From: Mycolicibacterium sp. CR10
GTDB lineage: Bacteria > Actinomycetota > Actinomycetes > Mycobacteriales > Mycobacteriaceae
Reading direction: 5' to 3'
Length of the DNA stretch: 64,000 nucleotides
Assembly (NCBI RefSeq): GCF_005222675.1
Contig: NZ_STGE01000019.1
Coordinates: 310,001-374,000 of the forward strand
The notes below the pieces were generated by a model. The model was not told the origin of the DNA, ran no database searches, and worked only from the letters and a program-made list of their open reading frames with translations. How positions within the stretch are numbered: the first letter of the stretch is position 1; each line of letters begins with the position of its first letter. Shown here piece after piece: positions 54,748 to 63,257 of this stretch. Both the position numbers and the translations under genes were made by a program.

Positions 54748-56307
54748 GTGCGTCTGCCACTCCTCGGTACTGTGATGGCTCAGCAGGGCAGTGCGAGTCA
54801 TACCGGGGGGCGTTCCATATTGACTGAGTACAGAAGCGAGATCCGAGACAGCACCTTTGCCGCTCTTCAAGAAAAGGTCGGAAAGAACAACTACAAGAAG
54901 TACTTGAGTCGACTCATCCTGAGACGCATCAGAGGCTTTACCGACCGCGAGGTCACCTTCGATTTCCCCGTCACCGCGGTGGTCGGCCCTAACGGCGGAG
55001 GTAAGACCACGATTTTGGGTGCCGCTGGGCTCATCTATCGTGGCGTTCCCCCGAGGCGTTTCTTTGCTAAGAGCGGCAAGTACGACAGCAGCATGAAGGA
55101 CTGGAGCGTCGAATACCAGCTAATCGACCGGGACGTGAACCAACGGCTGCCGGTGTTCCGCACGGCAAGCTACCTCAAGCAAAAGTGGAACCGTACTGCG
55201 GTCAACCGAGAAGTACTGATCTTTGGAGTTGAGCGGACCGTCCCGGCCACGGAGAGGCGTGAACTTATTAAGGCTGTGGGTGGAAAATTCGCAGCGGCTC
55301 GCGAAATTGCTTTGAGGGATGTCGTAAAACAGAATGTATCCCGCATCCTAGGTAAAGAGCTTGATGGTTTTCAGAAGCTATATGTGGACAAAGCCGGAAA
55401 AGTATCGCTCTATTCGGGACGAACCAACAAAGGTGACGAGTATTCCGAATTCCACTTCGGCGCCGGCGAAGCTAGCGTCATACGAATCGTTAGCGAGGTC
55501 GAAGAGGCCGCCCCTAGCAGTCTCATTCTGATCGAAGAGATCGAGAACGGCCTGCATCCGGTCGCCACGCGAGGGATGGTTGAATATCTGATCGAGGTCG
55601 CTGACCGCAAGGCCTGTCAAGTGATCTTTACGACGCATTCCAATGATGCGCTCGCCCCGCTGCCTTCAAATGCCATATGGGCGGCGTACAACGGAGAGGT
55701 CCTGCAAGGCAAGCTCGACATAGCGGCCTTAAGGACGATAACCGGTCAGATAGATGCCAATTTGGCAATCTTCGTCGAGGACGTCTATGCCGAACTGCTT
55801 GTCACCACCGCTCTTCGATACACAACAGGCGTGGAGTTGTCGGCCATCAAGATCCATAAGATGGGCGGCGATAGCCCCGCACTAAGTGTGAACGAGCAGC
55901 ATAACCTCGATCCGACCTCTACCTTTCCGTCCGTATGTGTACTGGACGGCGATAAGGCAGATGAAGCAGATGCGGACAAGAGCGTTTACCTCCTGCCGGG
56001 CACGGGGCACCCAGAGCAGCACATTTTTGATCAAGTGTTCAGCCGACTTGATAGCGTGGCCGCCAAGTTGACTGTTTCGATGCAACTTCCCGCGAGTAAG
56101 CAAGAGCAGGTAAAAGGCGTCGTGAACCAGCGAAAGCTGACGAATCACGATATCCACGTCATCTGGGAACAAATTGGCGAAGACCTCGACTTCACCGCAG
56201 GGCACATAGTGGCGACCGCCTTCCTATCGATCTGGGCGCAAGAGTTTCCCGATGAAGTTGAAGTGTTCATCGATCAATTTCGTGACCAGCTGCCGATGGC
56301 GACTTAA
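54748..56307 (+). CDS. AAA ATPase fused to TOPRIM-like domain (OLD/GajA-like nuclease)
   Basis: A 519-residue protein in DNA of visibly lower GC. ABC-type ATPase: Walker A GPNGGGKTT (80-88), signature FGAGE (237-241), Walker B LILIEEIE (259-266), switch His in TTHS (about 297). Then a TOPRIM-like region: Glu in IFVEDVYAEL (E344) and DxD in CVLDGDKADE (D400, D402), followed by LPGTGHPEQHIF, a segment typical of this class. This is the architecture of OLD-family nucleases and of Gabija GajA, which cut DNA in phage defence; no GajB helicase is adjacent. A TTG at 54820 preceded by GGGGGG may be the real start. Low GC and no local partner suggest acquisition. Confidence 0.85.
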   Translation: MRLPLLGTVMAQQGSASHTGGRSILTEYRSEIRDSTFAALQEKVGKNNYKKYLSRLILRRIRGFTDREVTFDFPVTAVVGPNGGGKTTILGAAGLIYRGVPPRRFFAKSGKYDSSMKDWSVEYQLIDRDVNQRLPVFRTASYLKQKWNRTAVNREVLIFGVERTVPATERRELIKAVGGKFAAAREIALRDVVKQNVSRILGKELDGFQKLYVDKAGKVSLYSGRTNKGDEYSEFHFGAGEASVIRIVSEVEEAAPSSLILIEEIENGLHPVATRGMVEYLIEVADRKACQVIFTTHSNDALAPLPSNAIWAAYNGEVLQGKLDIAALRTITGQIDANLAIFVEDVYAELLVTTALRYTTGVELSAIKIHKMGGDSPALSVNEQHNLDPTSTFPSVCVLDGDKADEADADKSVYLLPGTGHPEQHIFDQVFSRLDSVAAKLTVSMQLPASKQEQVKGVVNQRKLTNHDIHVIWEQIGEDLDFTAGHIVATAFLSIWAQEFPDEVEVFIDQFRDQLPMAT

Positions 56308-56365
56308 CCCGATCTATCTGCGCCCACGCCGCCATGTTGTCGGCGCGGGCAAATAGGGTGTCGGC

Positions 56366-57067
56366 ATGGCAGAGATGCTCACGCCACCTGAACCCGTATA
56401 CCTAGATGGCCCCGGCACACTGCGGTGGGCGGCGGGGAAGCCTGACGGGCCACGTTCGTTGACGTGGAGCGTGATCGGCGGCGGCGACGGCAGCGTGTAC
56501 GTAGGCACCCGGTCAACGATGGGTGATATGAAGCTCAGCCTCCACCCCAGCCGCTGGCGCATGGCCCTTACTGACCGGGCGGCCCGCAATCATCTTGCGC
56601 CGGGCCAGGATCGCGTGTTGACGCGATGGGCAGTTCCCGCCCAGATCGCATCGGGCTGGCAGCTCGCTGCGGTGATCTACACGCCGTCCACGACTTTTCG
56701 TGAACCATTTGATGAACCCCCGACTAGCGATGGCCGTCCCGTCCTGTGGTTCCCGGCACCCTTACCGCCTGAGCACCTCAGGTTCTACGTGCTGCTGGGC
56801 GAGCCTGAGTCACCGGACAACGCCGTGACTGTCAACGACATCATCGGGGACGTGGGGCGTATGACGCTAAGGTCGGGCCACCGCGTATGGGTCATCGCCG
56901 ATTTCATCACCATGACCGACGAACACCGGCAAGCCGTCGAGAGAATCCGCAGTCAAATGGCCAGCCGACAAGACGCAGACGCGGCATACTGCGGTTGGGC
57001 CTGGGGAGAGGTTGACGGCGCTCCCAACTTGCTCGACCTCGCATCGGTAATACCGCGAAGCGAATGA
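56366..57067 (+). CDS. Hypothetical protein next to OLD-like ATPase
   Basis: A 233-residue protein with MAEMLTPPEP start and no recognised family, signal or membrane segment. It is Pro/Trp-rich in the first half (TWSVIGGGDGSVYVGTR; VLWFPAPLPPEHLRFYVLL) and ends in a helical, polar segment. It follows the ATPase after 58 bases on the same strand; it could be co-transcribed as a companion, which would be useful for a two-gene defence system, but there is no sequence proof. Confidence 0.6.
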   Translation: MAEMLTPPEPVYLDGPGTLRWAAGKPDGPRSLTWSVIGGGDGSVYVGTRSTMGDMKLSLHPSRWRMALTDRAARNHLAPGQDRVLTRWAVPAQIASGWQLAAVIYTPSTTFREPFDEPPTSDGRPVLWFPAPLPPEHLRFYVLLGEPESPDNAVTVNDIIGDVGRMTLRSGHRVWVIADFITMTDEHRQAVERIRSQMASRQDADAAYCGWAWGEVDGAPNLLDLASVIPRSE

Positions 57068-57511
57068 GCCTGTCCACCAACGTTTCCGCCAGCCTCACCC
57101 TGTTCGGGCTATCGCCGTCAGCATTGTTGGCGGCAATCGAGCACCATCCAGCAGCGCCGTCACGCGGCGCAGCGCCCCAACGCCCGACTGTCGCCGGCGC
57201 ACACGCGGTACGCCTCGGCGAAGGCAGCTGAGGTCGTTGCTGCGTCCCACCCGGCGGCCAGCTGCCGCCGCACCGCCATCACGACACCCCGCACAGAGAG
57301 GCCCCCGCCCGGGCGTGCTGCCATCGCTCCGTACCTGCGATCCGTCGAGCACAGCCGCAGCAGCTGCCCATCGTCCCGAAGTGAAGCGCAGCGGCGAAGC
57401 AAGGGATTGCAGGCAATTGGCTGAGCGTGGTTCACAATTCAGTCACCCCCGAGGCAGCACACGTCGGCTCGGCGGTCGAGAAGCGTTGCAGGCCCTGAAG
57501 GCAACTCCCCC
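57068..57511. other. Region between hypothetical protein and lipoprotein, no confident gene
   Basis: Open frames occur on the minus strand, including one of 91 codons at 57160-57435 (Arg/Ala-rich, no recognised domain), but none has a convincing start or domain. I see no attachment site or tRNA end that would mark an island border. Confidence 0.4.
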
Positions 57512-58264
57512 TCAATCACACAAGGACAGCCCATGATCAATCATCGGGCCGATGTTGATCTTGGCGCCGGGGAACTTCGGGTCGTCGAGCCAGATGGCAT
57601 CAAAAGGCGGCCAGAGCTGTGCATCCTTCGCCGTTCCATTGAGGGCATACATCGCCCCATTAGCAACGACCGTCACTCGTGCTCCGCCGGCGCCCCCTTG
57701 ACACAAGAGGGTGGCTGAGTCAATGGTGAACGGCCAGCGGCCCGGCCATGACTGTCGTTCCACGAGACCAGCTGGACGGTTTGGCCCGCCAGGGGGCGGC
57801 GCACTCGCGGTGGGCGCGCCGGCGGCATCGCAAAGCGCCAGCCCCCGCTGAATCAAAGGCCCGACATCGAGGTGCAAGCCGGAATTGTCTGGGTTGGGTA
57901 TCGAGATCTCTTCGGCATCCGGCAAGTCAGTCTGAGCAAACGCGGCTGCGTTGAGCGCATACTCCAAACCTCCAGCCACTACGGTCACGAGATTGTCGCC
58001 CTGACATTTGAGAACCGCTTCATCGACGGTTAAAGGCCACTGGCCTTCGTTCCAAGTTTCACGGCTGACATCGATGGAGCGCCGCTCCGCTGTCGCCGGC
58101 GGAACGGCCGGAGGCGTAGCGGCGACTGGTGGGGCAGACTCCGATGGCTCCGCCTGCCCTGATGAGATCGCAGTTTCCTCTGCCGCGGTGTGAGCACCCG
58201 ATGAGCAACCGACCGTGATAGCCGCCAAAGCAGCAACAAGCGCCCTGATCGCGGGTCGCGTCAT
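57512..58264 (-). CDS. Lipoprotein with two DUF2511 domains
   Basis: About 250 residues from the ATG giving [22 protein letters not shown] lies 3-5 bases upstream. Signal peptide with lipobox ending ITVGC (Cys about 20), then a Pro/Ser-rich spacer. Two copies of a module follow: [13 protein letters not shown] ... YALNAAA ... [13 protein letters not shown] and [13 protein letters not shown] ... YALNGTA ... [13 protein letters not shown], matching DUF2511. Each copy keeps a pair of Cys, suggesting one disulfide per domain. It is anchored to the outer face of the cytoplasmic membrane. Function unknown. Confidence 0.87.
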   Translation of the reverse strand: MTRPAIRALVAALAAITVGCSSGAHTAAEETAISSGQAEPSESAPPVAATPPAVPPATAERRSIDVSRETWNEGQWPLTVDEAVLKCQGDNLVTVVAGGLEYALNAAAFAQTDLPDAEEISIPNPDNSGLHLDVGPLIQRGLALCDAAGAPTASAPPPGGPNRPAGLVERQSWPGRWPFTIDSATLLCQGGAGGARVTVVANGAMYALNGTAKDAQLWPPFDAIWLDDPKFPGAKINIGPMIDHGLSLCD

Positions 58265-58869
58265 CGTCCCCTCCATAGGAATTGCTCCAAGTACAGAGAT
58301 CATATGCAGACCGCGGCCTGGAATCTCCTGATGATGTTCTCTCGACGGCTGGAGAGATCTGTCCGGATGCATGGCCACAGAGTCGAAGAGGCCTTTCCCC
58401 ATTTTTCTCGTACCGCGCTGCAACGCCCGACCGATGGCCCGGACCGTGGCCTGCCATTTACCGAGCATGCGCCTACCCCGAGAAACCGCGTTCATCGACG
58501 GGTAGACCCTCAACCCAGGGTGGCGGCGGTGGCATAACCATATTGACCCCCACTGTTAGCGCCCTGGCCGCAGCCGACCACATCGACGAGAAACCTGCAT
58601 TGGTCAAGGAGGCGGACGCAGCCGGGGAATCCTGCAGGGCCACAAGCCTGGCCGCAGAGCATAGAGTTCTGCGACTAGCCCTGCCCAGCTATGGGGATCG
58701 GGACGAGTCATTCTCTCGTCTTCGGACTCCAGATCCAGCGTCCTGGAATACTCCGCAGCACCAGGCAGTTACATGTCTCGACGGTGCCGAGCATGCCCCG
58801 GGCCCCACACCAATCGTCGCTACGAGCGACCACTCGCCGAGAGGCGCACTGCCGGCACCGTCCCCAACG
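58265..58869. other. 605-base gap with a plus-strand terminator at its right edge
   Basis: No protein gene is convincing. The gap holds the promoter of the lipoprotein near its left side. On its right, a strong plus-strand terminator lies just inside the carboxylase gene, although no plus-strand gene is seen, which makes a small RNA in this gap possible. TAGAGT near 58663 is a weak -10-like element. Confidence 0.4.
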
Positions 58870-60441
58870 TCACCAGGTATCGATGAACCGGCCCCCGCGC
58901 GGGGCCGGTTTTTTGGTCGCCGCCGACAGGGTGGCGGCAATGACGCCGCGGGTCTCCGCCGGGTCGATGACGTCGTCGATCTCGAACAGCATCGCGGCGT
59001 TGAGCGCCTTGGCATTCTCCTGCGCCGCGGCGGTGGCCTGGCGGACCCGCTCCTCCCGCTCGTCGTTGTCAACGATCGCGTCGAGTTCCTTGCGCAGCCC
59101 GAGGCGCACCGCGCCCTCGAGGCCCATCGGTCCGAGATGCGCCCCCGGCCACGCGACCGTCAGCACCGGTTCGTGCAGGCTGCCGCCGGCCATCGCCTGG
59201 GCGCCCAACCCGTAACCCCGCCTCAGTATGACCGCGATCAGCGGCACCCGAATAGCCGCACCGGCGACCAGCATTCGGGAGGCGCGGCGCACCAGCGAGT
59301 CCGCCTCGGCCGCCGGCCCGACCATGTACCCCGGGCAGTCGATCAGCGAAATGACGGGCAACCCGAACGCGTCGCACAGTTGCAGGAAGCGGGCCGCCTT
59401 GTCGGAGGCGGCCGCCGTGATCGCACCGGCGGTGAACCGGGTGTCGTTGGCGATGACCCCGACGGCCCGGCCCTCGATGCGCGCGAGTGCGGTCACCATC
59501 TCGCGGGCGAAGCGTGGCCGCAGCACGGTCACCGAGCCGTCGTCGGCCAGGGTCTCGATGATCGGGGTGACGTCGTAGGCGCGGCGGTCACGTTCGGGCA
59601 CCGCGGTGCGCAGCGTGGCCTGGTCGGGCGCCGTCCACGTCGCGACCGACCCCTGGAAGTAGCCGAGCAGCCGCTTCGTCACCGCGACGGCCGCCGCCTC
59701 ATCGGCGACCACCACGTCGACGTTGCCGTTGGGTTCCTGCATCGACATCGGCCCGACGTCGTCGGGCGGCACGTCGCCCAGCCCTCCGCCGGCGATCATG
59801 GCGGGCCCGCCCATCCCCAGCGATGCGTCCGCCGTCGCGACGATCAGATCGGAAGTGCCTGCGATGACGGCGTTTCCGGCGAAGCAGCGGCCCCTGACCA
59901 CCGCGATGCGCGGCACGACGCCGGACAGCTTGGCCCACAGCGCGAACGCGCGGGTGTCGAGGGCGGAGACGACGGGGTAGTCGGTGTCGCCGGGCCGGCC
60001 GCCGCCGCCTTCGGCGAAGAACACCGTCGGCAACCGCATCCGGTCGATCAGTTCGAAGAGCCGGTCCTTCTTGCGGTGCCCCAGCGCTCCCTGGGTGCCG
60101 GCCAGGACGGTGTAGTCGTAGGACAGCACGGCGCAGGCGCTGCGGTCGTCGTCGCCGAAGAGGTCGCCGTTGATGCGCGCGGTGCCCGCGATCAACCCGT
60201 CGGCGGGGGTGCGGGCGATCAGGTCGTCGACGTCGCGGCGGAACCGTTGCGGTGCGATGGCGAACCGTCCGTACTCGACGAACGACCCCGCGTCGACGAG
60301 GTCCTCGACGTTCTCCCGCGCGGTGCGGCCGCCCGTGGCGTGCCTGCGCTCGACGGCGTCCGGTCGGGCGGCGTCGTCGGTCAGCGCGCGACGTCGGAGC
60401 AGTTCGACCAGGTCGGCGCGCGGCTCGTCAGGCTCAGACAT
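58870..60441 (-). CDS. Acyl-CoA carboxylase carboxyltransferase (beta) subunit
   Basis: A 523-residue carboxyltransferase (Carboxyl_trans). Sequence landmarks are RHATGGRTARENVEDLVDAGSF, IAGTARINGDLFG, KLSGVVPRIAVVRGRCFAGNA, SLGMGGPAMIAGGGLG and IDCPGYMVG, with YGLGAQAMAGG near the end, as in AccD/PccB proteins. It moves CO2 from biotin to acetyl-, propionyl- or a longer acyl-CoA; the biotin-carrying alpha chain is not in the window. C-terminal codons form the hairpin given below. It may be an AccD-like enzyme of catabolic carboxylation rather than of mycolate synthesis. Confidence 0.92.
   Translation of the reverse strand: MSEPDEPRADLVELLRRRALTDDAARPDAVERRHATGGRTARENVEDLVDAGSFVEYGRFAIAPQRFRRDVDDLIARTPADGLIAGTARINGDLFGDDDRSACAVLSYDYTVLAGTQGALGHRKKDRLFELIDRMRLPTVFFAEGGGGRPGDTDYPVVSALDTRAFALWAKLSGVVPRIAVVRGRCFAGNAVIAGTSDLIVATADASLGMGGPAMIAGGGLGDVPPDDVGPMSMQEPNGNVDVVVADEAAAVAVTKRLLGYFQGSVATWTAPDQATLRTAVPERDRRAYDVTPIIETLADDGSVTVLRPRFAREMVTALARIEGRAVGVIANDTRFTAGAITAAASDKAARFLQLCDAFGLPVISLIDCPGYMVGPAAEADSLVRRASRMLVAGAAIRVPLIAVILRRGYGLGAQAMAGGSLHEPVLTVAWPGAHLGPMGLEGAVRLGLRKELDAIVDNDEREERVRQATAAAQENAKALNAAMLFEIDDVIDPAETRGVIAATLSAATKKPAPRGGRFIDTW
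58886..58914 (+). terminator. Intrinsic terminator (plus strand) inside the 3' end of the carboxylase gene
   Basis: A perfect 10-bp stem AACCGGCCCC / GGGGCCGGTT with a 5-base loop CGCGC, followed by TTTT (six T in a row counting the stem end). In plus orientation it is a textbook rho-independent terminator; in minus orientation the T-tract is missing. It occupies codons for the last KKPAPRGG residues of the minus-strand protein. The last plus-strand gene upstream ends 1.8 kb away. Confidence 0.75.
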
Positions 60442-60608
60442 CGAATTGCGCTATTGCCGTGACGAATTCCTGCAGCGTGTCCCCTGTCACGACAGCGGGC
60501 GGTCTGGTCGGCATCCCTGCAGGATAGGCGCGAACTTGTCACCGAGAGATCCGCCGAGCAGGATCAGCGCCGCCAGAGTGAGGATCGACCTCGTCCGGCC
60601 GGGCCCAG

Positions 60609-61067
60609 CTACCTGTTCTGCTCCATCAGTTCAGCCAGCGCTCGCTTCAATTCACCTACCTGCTGAGTCGTCATACCGGCGGTGATGTCGTTCTCCACGT
60701 CCGCGGCAAGGTGTGCGGCGCGCTGCAACAGTTCCGAGCCGGCCGTCGTCAATGCGAGCCGATGACTTCGTCGATCCTGTGGGGAGACGCGTCGGGTGAT
60801 CAGTTTGGCTTGGGTGAGGGTGTCGACGAGCTGGCTCATGGTGGTCCTGTCCACCCGGAGCCGCATCGCTAGTTCGCTCTGGCTGACGCCGGGCGTTTCG
60901 CTGAGACCCAACAACAGGCCCAAGTCTCGCGGTGCGATGCCAAGTGGGGCGAGGGCCGTCGCGGTGCGCTCCCGCACCGTTCCGGCCAGCTGGCTCAGCA
61001 AGAACCCCAACGACCACTCCGGCGAGTGGAGCTTGCCTGCATGTGGTGGGTCGAGTTGGGGCTTCAT
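60609..61067 (-). CDS. MarR-family transcriptional regulator
   Basis: A 152-residue winged-helix regulator: GVSQSELAMRLRVDRTTMSQLVDTL (about 57-81) is the recognition helix and RRVSPQDRRSHRLALT the wing (DxRxxR). Typical MarR length. It diverges from the SDR-SnoaL pair; inverted repeats between the two starts are good operator candidates. Such regulators commonly answer to phenolic acids or oxidants. Confidence 0.92.
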   Translation of the reverse strand: MKPQLDPPHAGKLHSPEWSLGFLLSQLAGTVRERTATALAPLGIAPRDLGLLLGLSETPGVSQSELAMRLRVDRTTMSQLVDTLTQAKLITRRVSPQDRRSHRLALTTAGSELLQRAAHLAADVENDITAGMTTQQVGELKRALAELMEQNR

Positions 61068-61102
61068 CGATGAACAGTATGGATCACGATCCCGGCAGCC
61101 GA

Positions 61103-61140
61103 GAATAGTCAGCTATTCACACTGTCACTCTTACTGACTA
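61103..61140. promoter_or_regulatory. Candidate MarR operators
   Basis: GAATAG-TCAG-CTATTC (61103-61118, perfect) and TAGTCAG-N21-CTGACTA (61106-61140, perfect 7-base arms) overlap in the 161-base region between the MarR gene and the SDR gene. The layout suits autoregulation plus control of the SDR-SnoaL unit. Binding is inferred. Confidence 0.5.
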
Positions 61141-61228
61141 AATTGACGTACTCTTGAACCGTCACCTCGTGGGGACTCTCGCCGGCCCTGTCGATGGACT
61201 TGTCTACAGCGATGAACAGGGAGGCCCG

Positions 61229-61963
61229 ATGCCGGGAGTCGAAGGAAAAGTCGCCGTCGTCACTGCCGCGAGCCGCGGCATCGGACGTGCGGTCGCCACG
61301 ACACTGGGGCGTCGCGGCGCCTCGGTAGTGGTGAATTACGCCAACAATGAGCGAGCGGCCGACGACGTGGTCGCCGAGATCGAATCGGCAGGGGGAGTCG
61401 CCGTCGCCGTGCAAGGGTCGGTCGCCGATCCAGATGATGTGGCGCGACTCTTCGACGCCGCTATCGACCGGTTCGGCGGGGTCGACATCGCCGCCAACCT
61501 TGCCGGCGCCTTCGTCGAGAAGCCCATTGTCGACCTGTCAGACGAGGACTACGAGAAGGTCTTCTCCGTCAACGCCCACGGCGCGCTCTACGTGCTGGCC
61601 GCGGCCGCGCGCCACGTGCGGGACGGCGGACGGATACTGCACACGTCCACCGGCGGCACCGAAATGCCCCACCCGGGCGGGGGTCTGTATGCAGCCTCGA
61701 AGGCCGCCGGCGAGCGCATCGCGTTCGCCTTGGCCAAGGAACTCGGTCCGCGCAGGATCACCGTCAACGTGGTCTCACCTGGACTCACCGAAACCGACGG
61801 CATGACCATCTCCGCTGCGATGCGCGATCAATTGGTCGCCCAGACGCCGCTGGGCCGCCTTGGGCAACCACAGGACGTTGCTGAGGTATTCGCCTTCTTG
61901 GCCTCCGAGGAAGCCGGCTGGGTGACCGGGCAACTCATCCGTGCCAACGGCGGAATTCTTTGA
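61229..61963 (+). CDS. Short-chain dehydrogenase/reductase
   Basis: A 244-residue classical SDR from the ATG giving MPGVEGKVAVVTAASRGIG, preceded by AGGGAGG. Cofactor motif TAASRGIGRA; catalytic YAASK; NADP preference is likely since RRGASVVVNYAN has a basic/polar context after the second strand. The segment LAGAF lacks the usual NNAG, being ANLAG instead. It overlaps the next gene's TTG start by 4 bases. It probably reduces or oxidises an aromatic or polyketide-like compound with its SnoaL partner. Confidence 0.9.
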   Translation: MPGVEGKVAVVTAASRGIGRAVATTLGRRGASVVVNYANNERAADDVVAEIESAGGVAVAVQGSVADPDDVARLFDAAIDRFGGVDIAANLAGAFVEKPIVDLSDEDYEKVFSVNAHGALYVLAAAARHVRDGGRILHTSTGGTEMPHPGGGLYAASKAAGERIAFALAKELGPRRITVNVVSPGLTETDGMTISAAMRDQLVAQTPLGRLGQPQDVAEVFAFLASEEAGWVTGQLIRANGGIL

Positions 61964-62361
61964 CGGCCAATCCAATCGAGCAACTATTGGTCGACTTCGA
62001 GGACTGCATGAATGCCCGCGACGCCGACAGATTCTCCGAACTCTTCACTACCGATGGTGATTTCGTCGACTTCACGGGCGGATGGCAGAGCGGCCGACCC
62101 AGCATCCGTGACGGCCACGCAAAGGCGTTCGAGAGTTTCCTCGCTCATGGTGCGTTTCGCTTCGCCTCGACGACCATCGACGAATCAAGGCCCGGCGTCG
62201 CGGTGTGTCACGCGCTCTGGGTGTTCACGGGTCAGCAGGACGGCCAAGGTCAGACCATTCGCGACCGCACCGGGATCATCACCCTTGTCATCGTCCCGAC
62301 CGACCACGGACCGGCGGTTCGCGCCGGCCAGAACACCGAACACCGCCAAGCGCCCCCATAG
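61960..62361 (+). CDS. SnoaL-like NTF2-fold protein
   Basis: A 133-residue protein with TTG start overlapping the SDR stop (TTGA). IEQLLVDFEDCMNARDADRFSELFTTDGDFVDFTGG at the start, RPSIRDGHAKAFESF and VCHALWVFTGQQ match SnoaL/SgcJ-type polyketide cyclase-like or nuclear-transport-factor-2 folds. Catalytic residues cannot be assigned. It is the second gene of a MarR-controlled pair, so it may process the same substrate as the SDR. Confidence 0.82.
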   Translation: MTANPIEQLLVDFEDCMNARDADRFSELFTTDGDFVDFTGGWQSGRPSIRDGHAKAFESFLAHGAFRFASTTIDESRPGVAVCHALWVFTGQQDGQGQTIRDRTGIITLVIVPTDHGPAVRAGQNTEHRQAPP

Positions 62362-62432
62362 GTCTCGGGACGCCGGGTTCGGCACTGCTGAGCAGACGGT
62401 TCTGTCGACTCGATCATGGGTATGCCCTGCCA

Positions 62433-62663
62433 ATGACAAGTAACGAAGACCGGCCCGATGACGTGACCGTTGAAGTCGAGCACTCCGATCGTGGCTGGCT
62501 GGTGGTGCATGTCGTCGACGGCGAGCGAAAGGCCATCGAACCTCCGCATCCCGACCGAGAGTCCGCCGAAGCGGCGGCGGCGATTCACGCCGGTTCGATC
62601 GACCGGTGGAGCGGTGCTGCCGAGGTGGTTCCCGCCGAGGACAGGCCTGCAGGGACAAGTTAA
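62433..62663 (+). CDS. Small hypothetical protein, DUF2188-like
   Basis: A 76-residue acidic protein MTSNEDRPDDVTVEVEHSDRG... The GWLVVHVVDGERKAI stretch and the DRESAEAAAAIHAG helix resemble small DUF2188-type proteins. It follows the SnoaL gene by 71 bases on the same strand. Codon use is typical. The family suggestion is weak. Confidence 0.6.
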   Translation: MTSNEDRPDDVTVEVEHSDRGWLVVHVVDGERKAIEPPHPDRESAEAAAAIHAGSIDRWSGAAEVVPAEDRPAGTS

Positions 62664-62710
62664 TCCGAGTCCGCACGCATCGGTCTTCGGTCCGCCGCGG
62701 CTGGGTTCGC

Positions 62711-63178
62711 TCAGGCCAGGAAGCGGGCACGCACCTCGGGCGGCGGGACGGGGCAGGTGTCGTGGGTTCCGAAGATGCGGTACCGCGTTCGAGCGACGCC
62801 GTCGTAGAGCCAGTCCCGTGCCCGCTCCGGTATGAGGCCGGCGACCAGTAGCACCCGCCACGGTCCGCCGAGATAGTCGAGCACGCGTAGTGCCGCCGCC
62901 GACTTGACCGTTGCTCGTTCATCGGGCTGGTTCAGGCCATCCACGAACACCACCGAGTCCACGTCGGCCAGACGCGGGTGGCGGGCGATCACGGCGCGGG
63001 CGACGTCACTGTCGAGCGCAGCGAATTGCAGAGAGCCGTGCCGATCGAACCGGAGAATCATCTGCACGGCGCTGTTGCACAGGCCGCATATCCCGTCGTA
63101 CAGCAGAACGGGTGCGACCTCGCCCAACGGGTTGTCGCTGGCGGGTACGGGATGCGGTTGACTTCGCGCGTCTCTCAT
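62711..63178 (-). CDS. DCC-family thiol-disulfide oxidoreductase-like protein
   Basis: A 155-residue DUF393/DCC protein. The family motif YDGICGLCN (CxxC) is near residues 27-35 and GPWRVLLVAGLIPERARDWLYD (about 104-125) follows. It may reduce disulfides in the cytosol or act with a partner. The start ATG is followed by a polar 20-residue extension that may be unneeded. The DivIVA-like gene lies 79 bases upstream on the same strand. Confidence 0.87.
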   Translation of the reverse strand: MRDARSQPHPVPASDNPLGEVAPVLLYDGICGLCNSAVQMILRFDRHGSLQFAALDSDVARAVIARHPRLADVDSVVFVDGLNQPDERATVKSAAALRVLDYLGGPWRVLLVAGLIPERARDWLYDGVARTRYRIFGTHDTCPVPPPEVRARFLA

Positions 63179-63257
63179 CGACGACCTCCTACTGATGGCA
63201 GGGTTCCCCGGTGCCCGCGAAACATGCGCGATGTGAGGGATCAGACAGCGTGCCGCT

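Noticed and set aside
54748..57067. Full Gabija (GajAB) system
   Set aside because: GajA-like architecture is present, but the following gene has no helicase motifs, so GajB is missing.
57160..57435. 91-codon minus-strand frame
   Set aside because: Composition is compatible with coding, but no domain, no ribosome-binding site and no operon partner; left as part of the gap note.
58282..60462. 726-codon open frame on the plus strand
   Set aside because: Antisense to the well-supported carboxyltransferase; sequence is Arg/His/Gly/Asp-rich as expected for a GC-rich shadow frame, with no domain.
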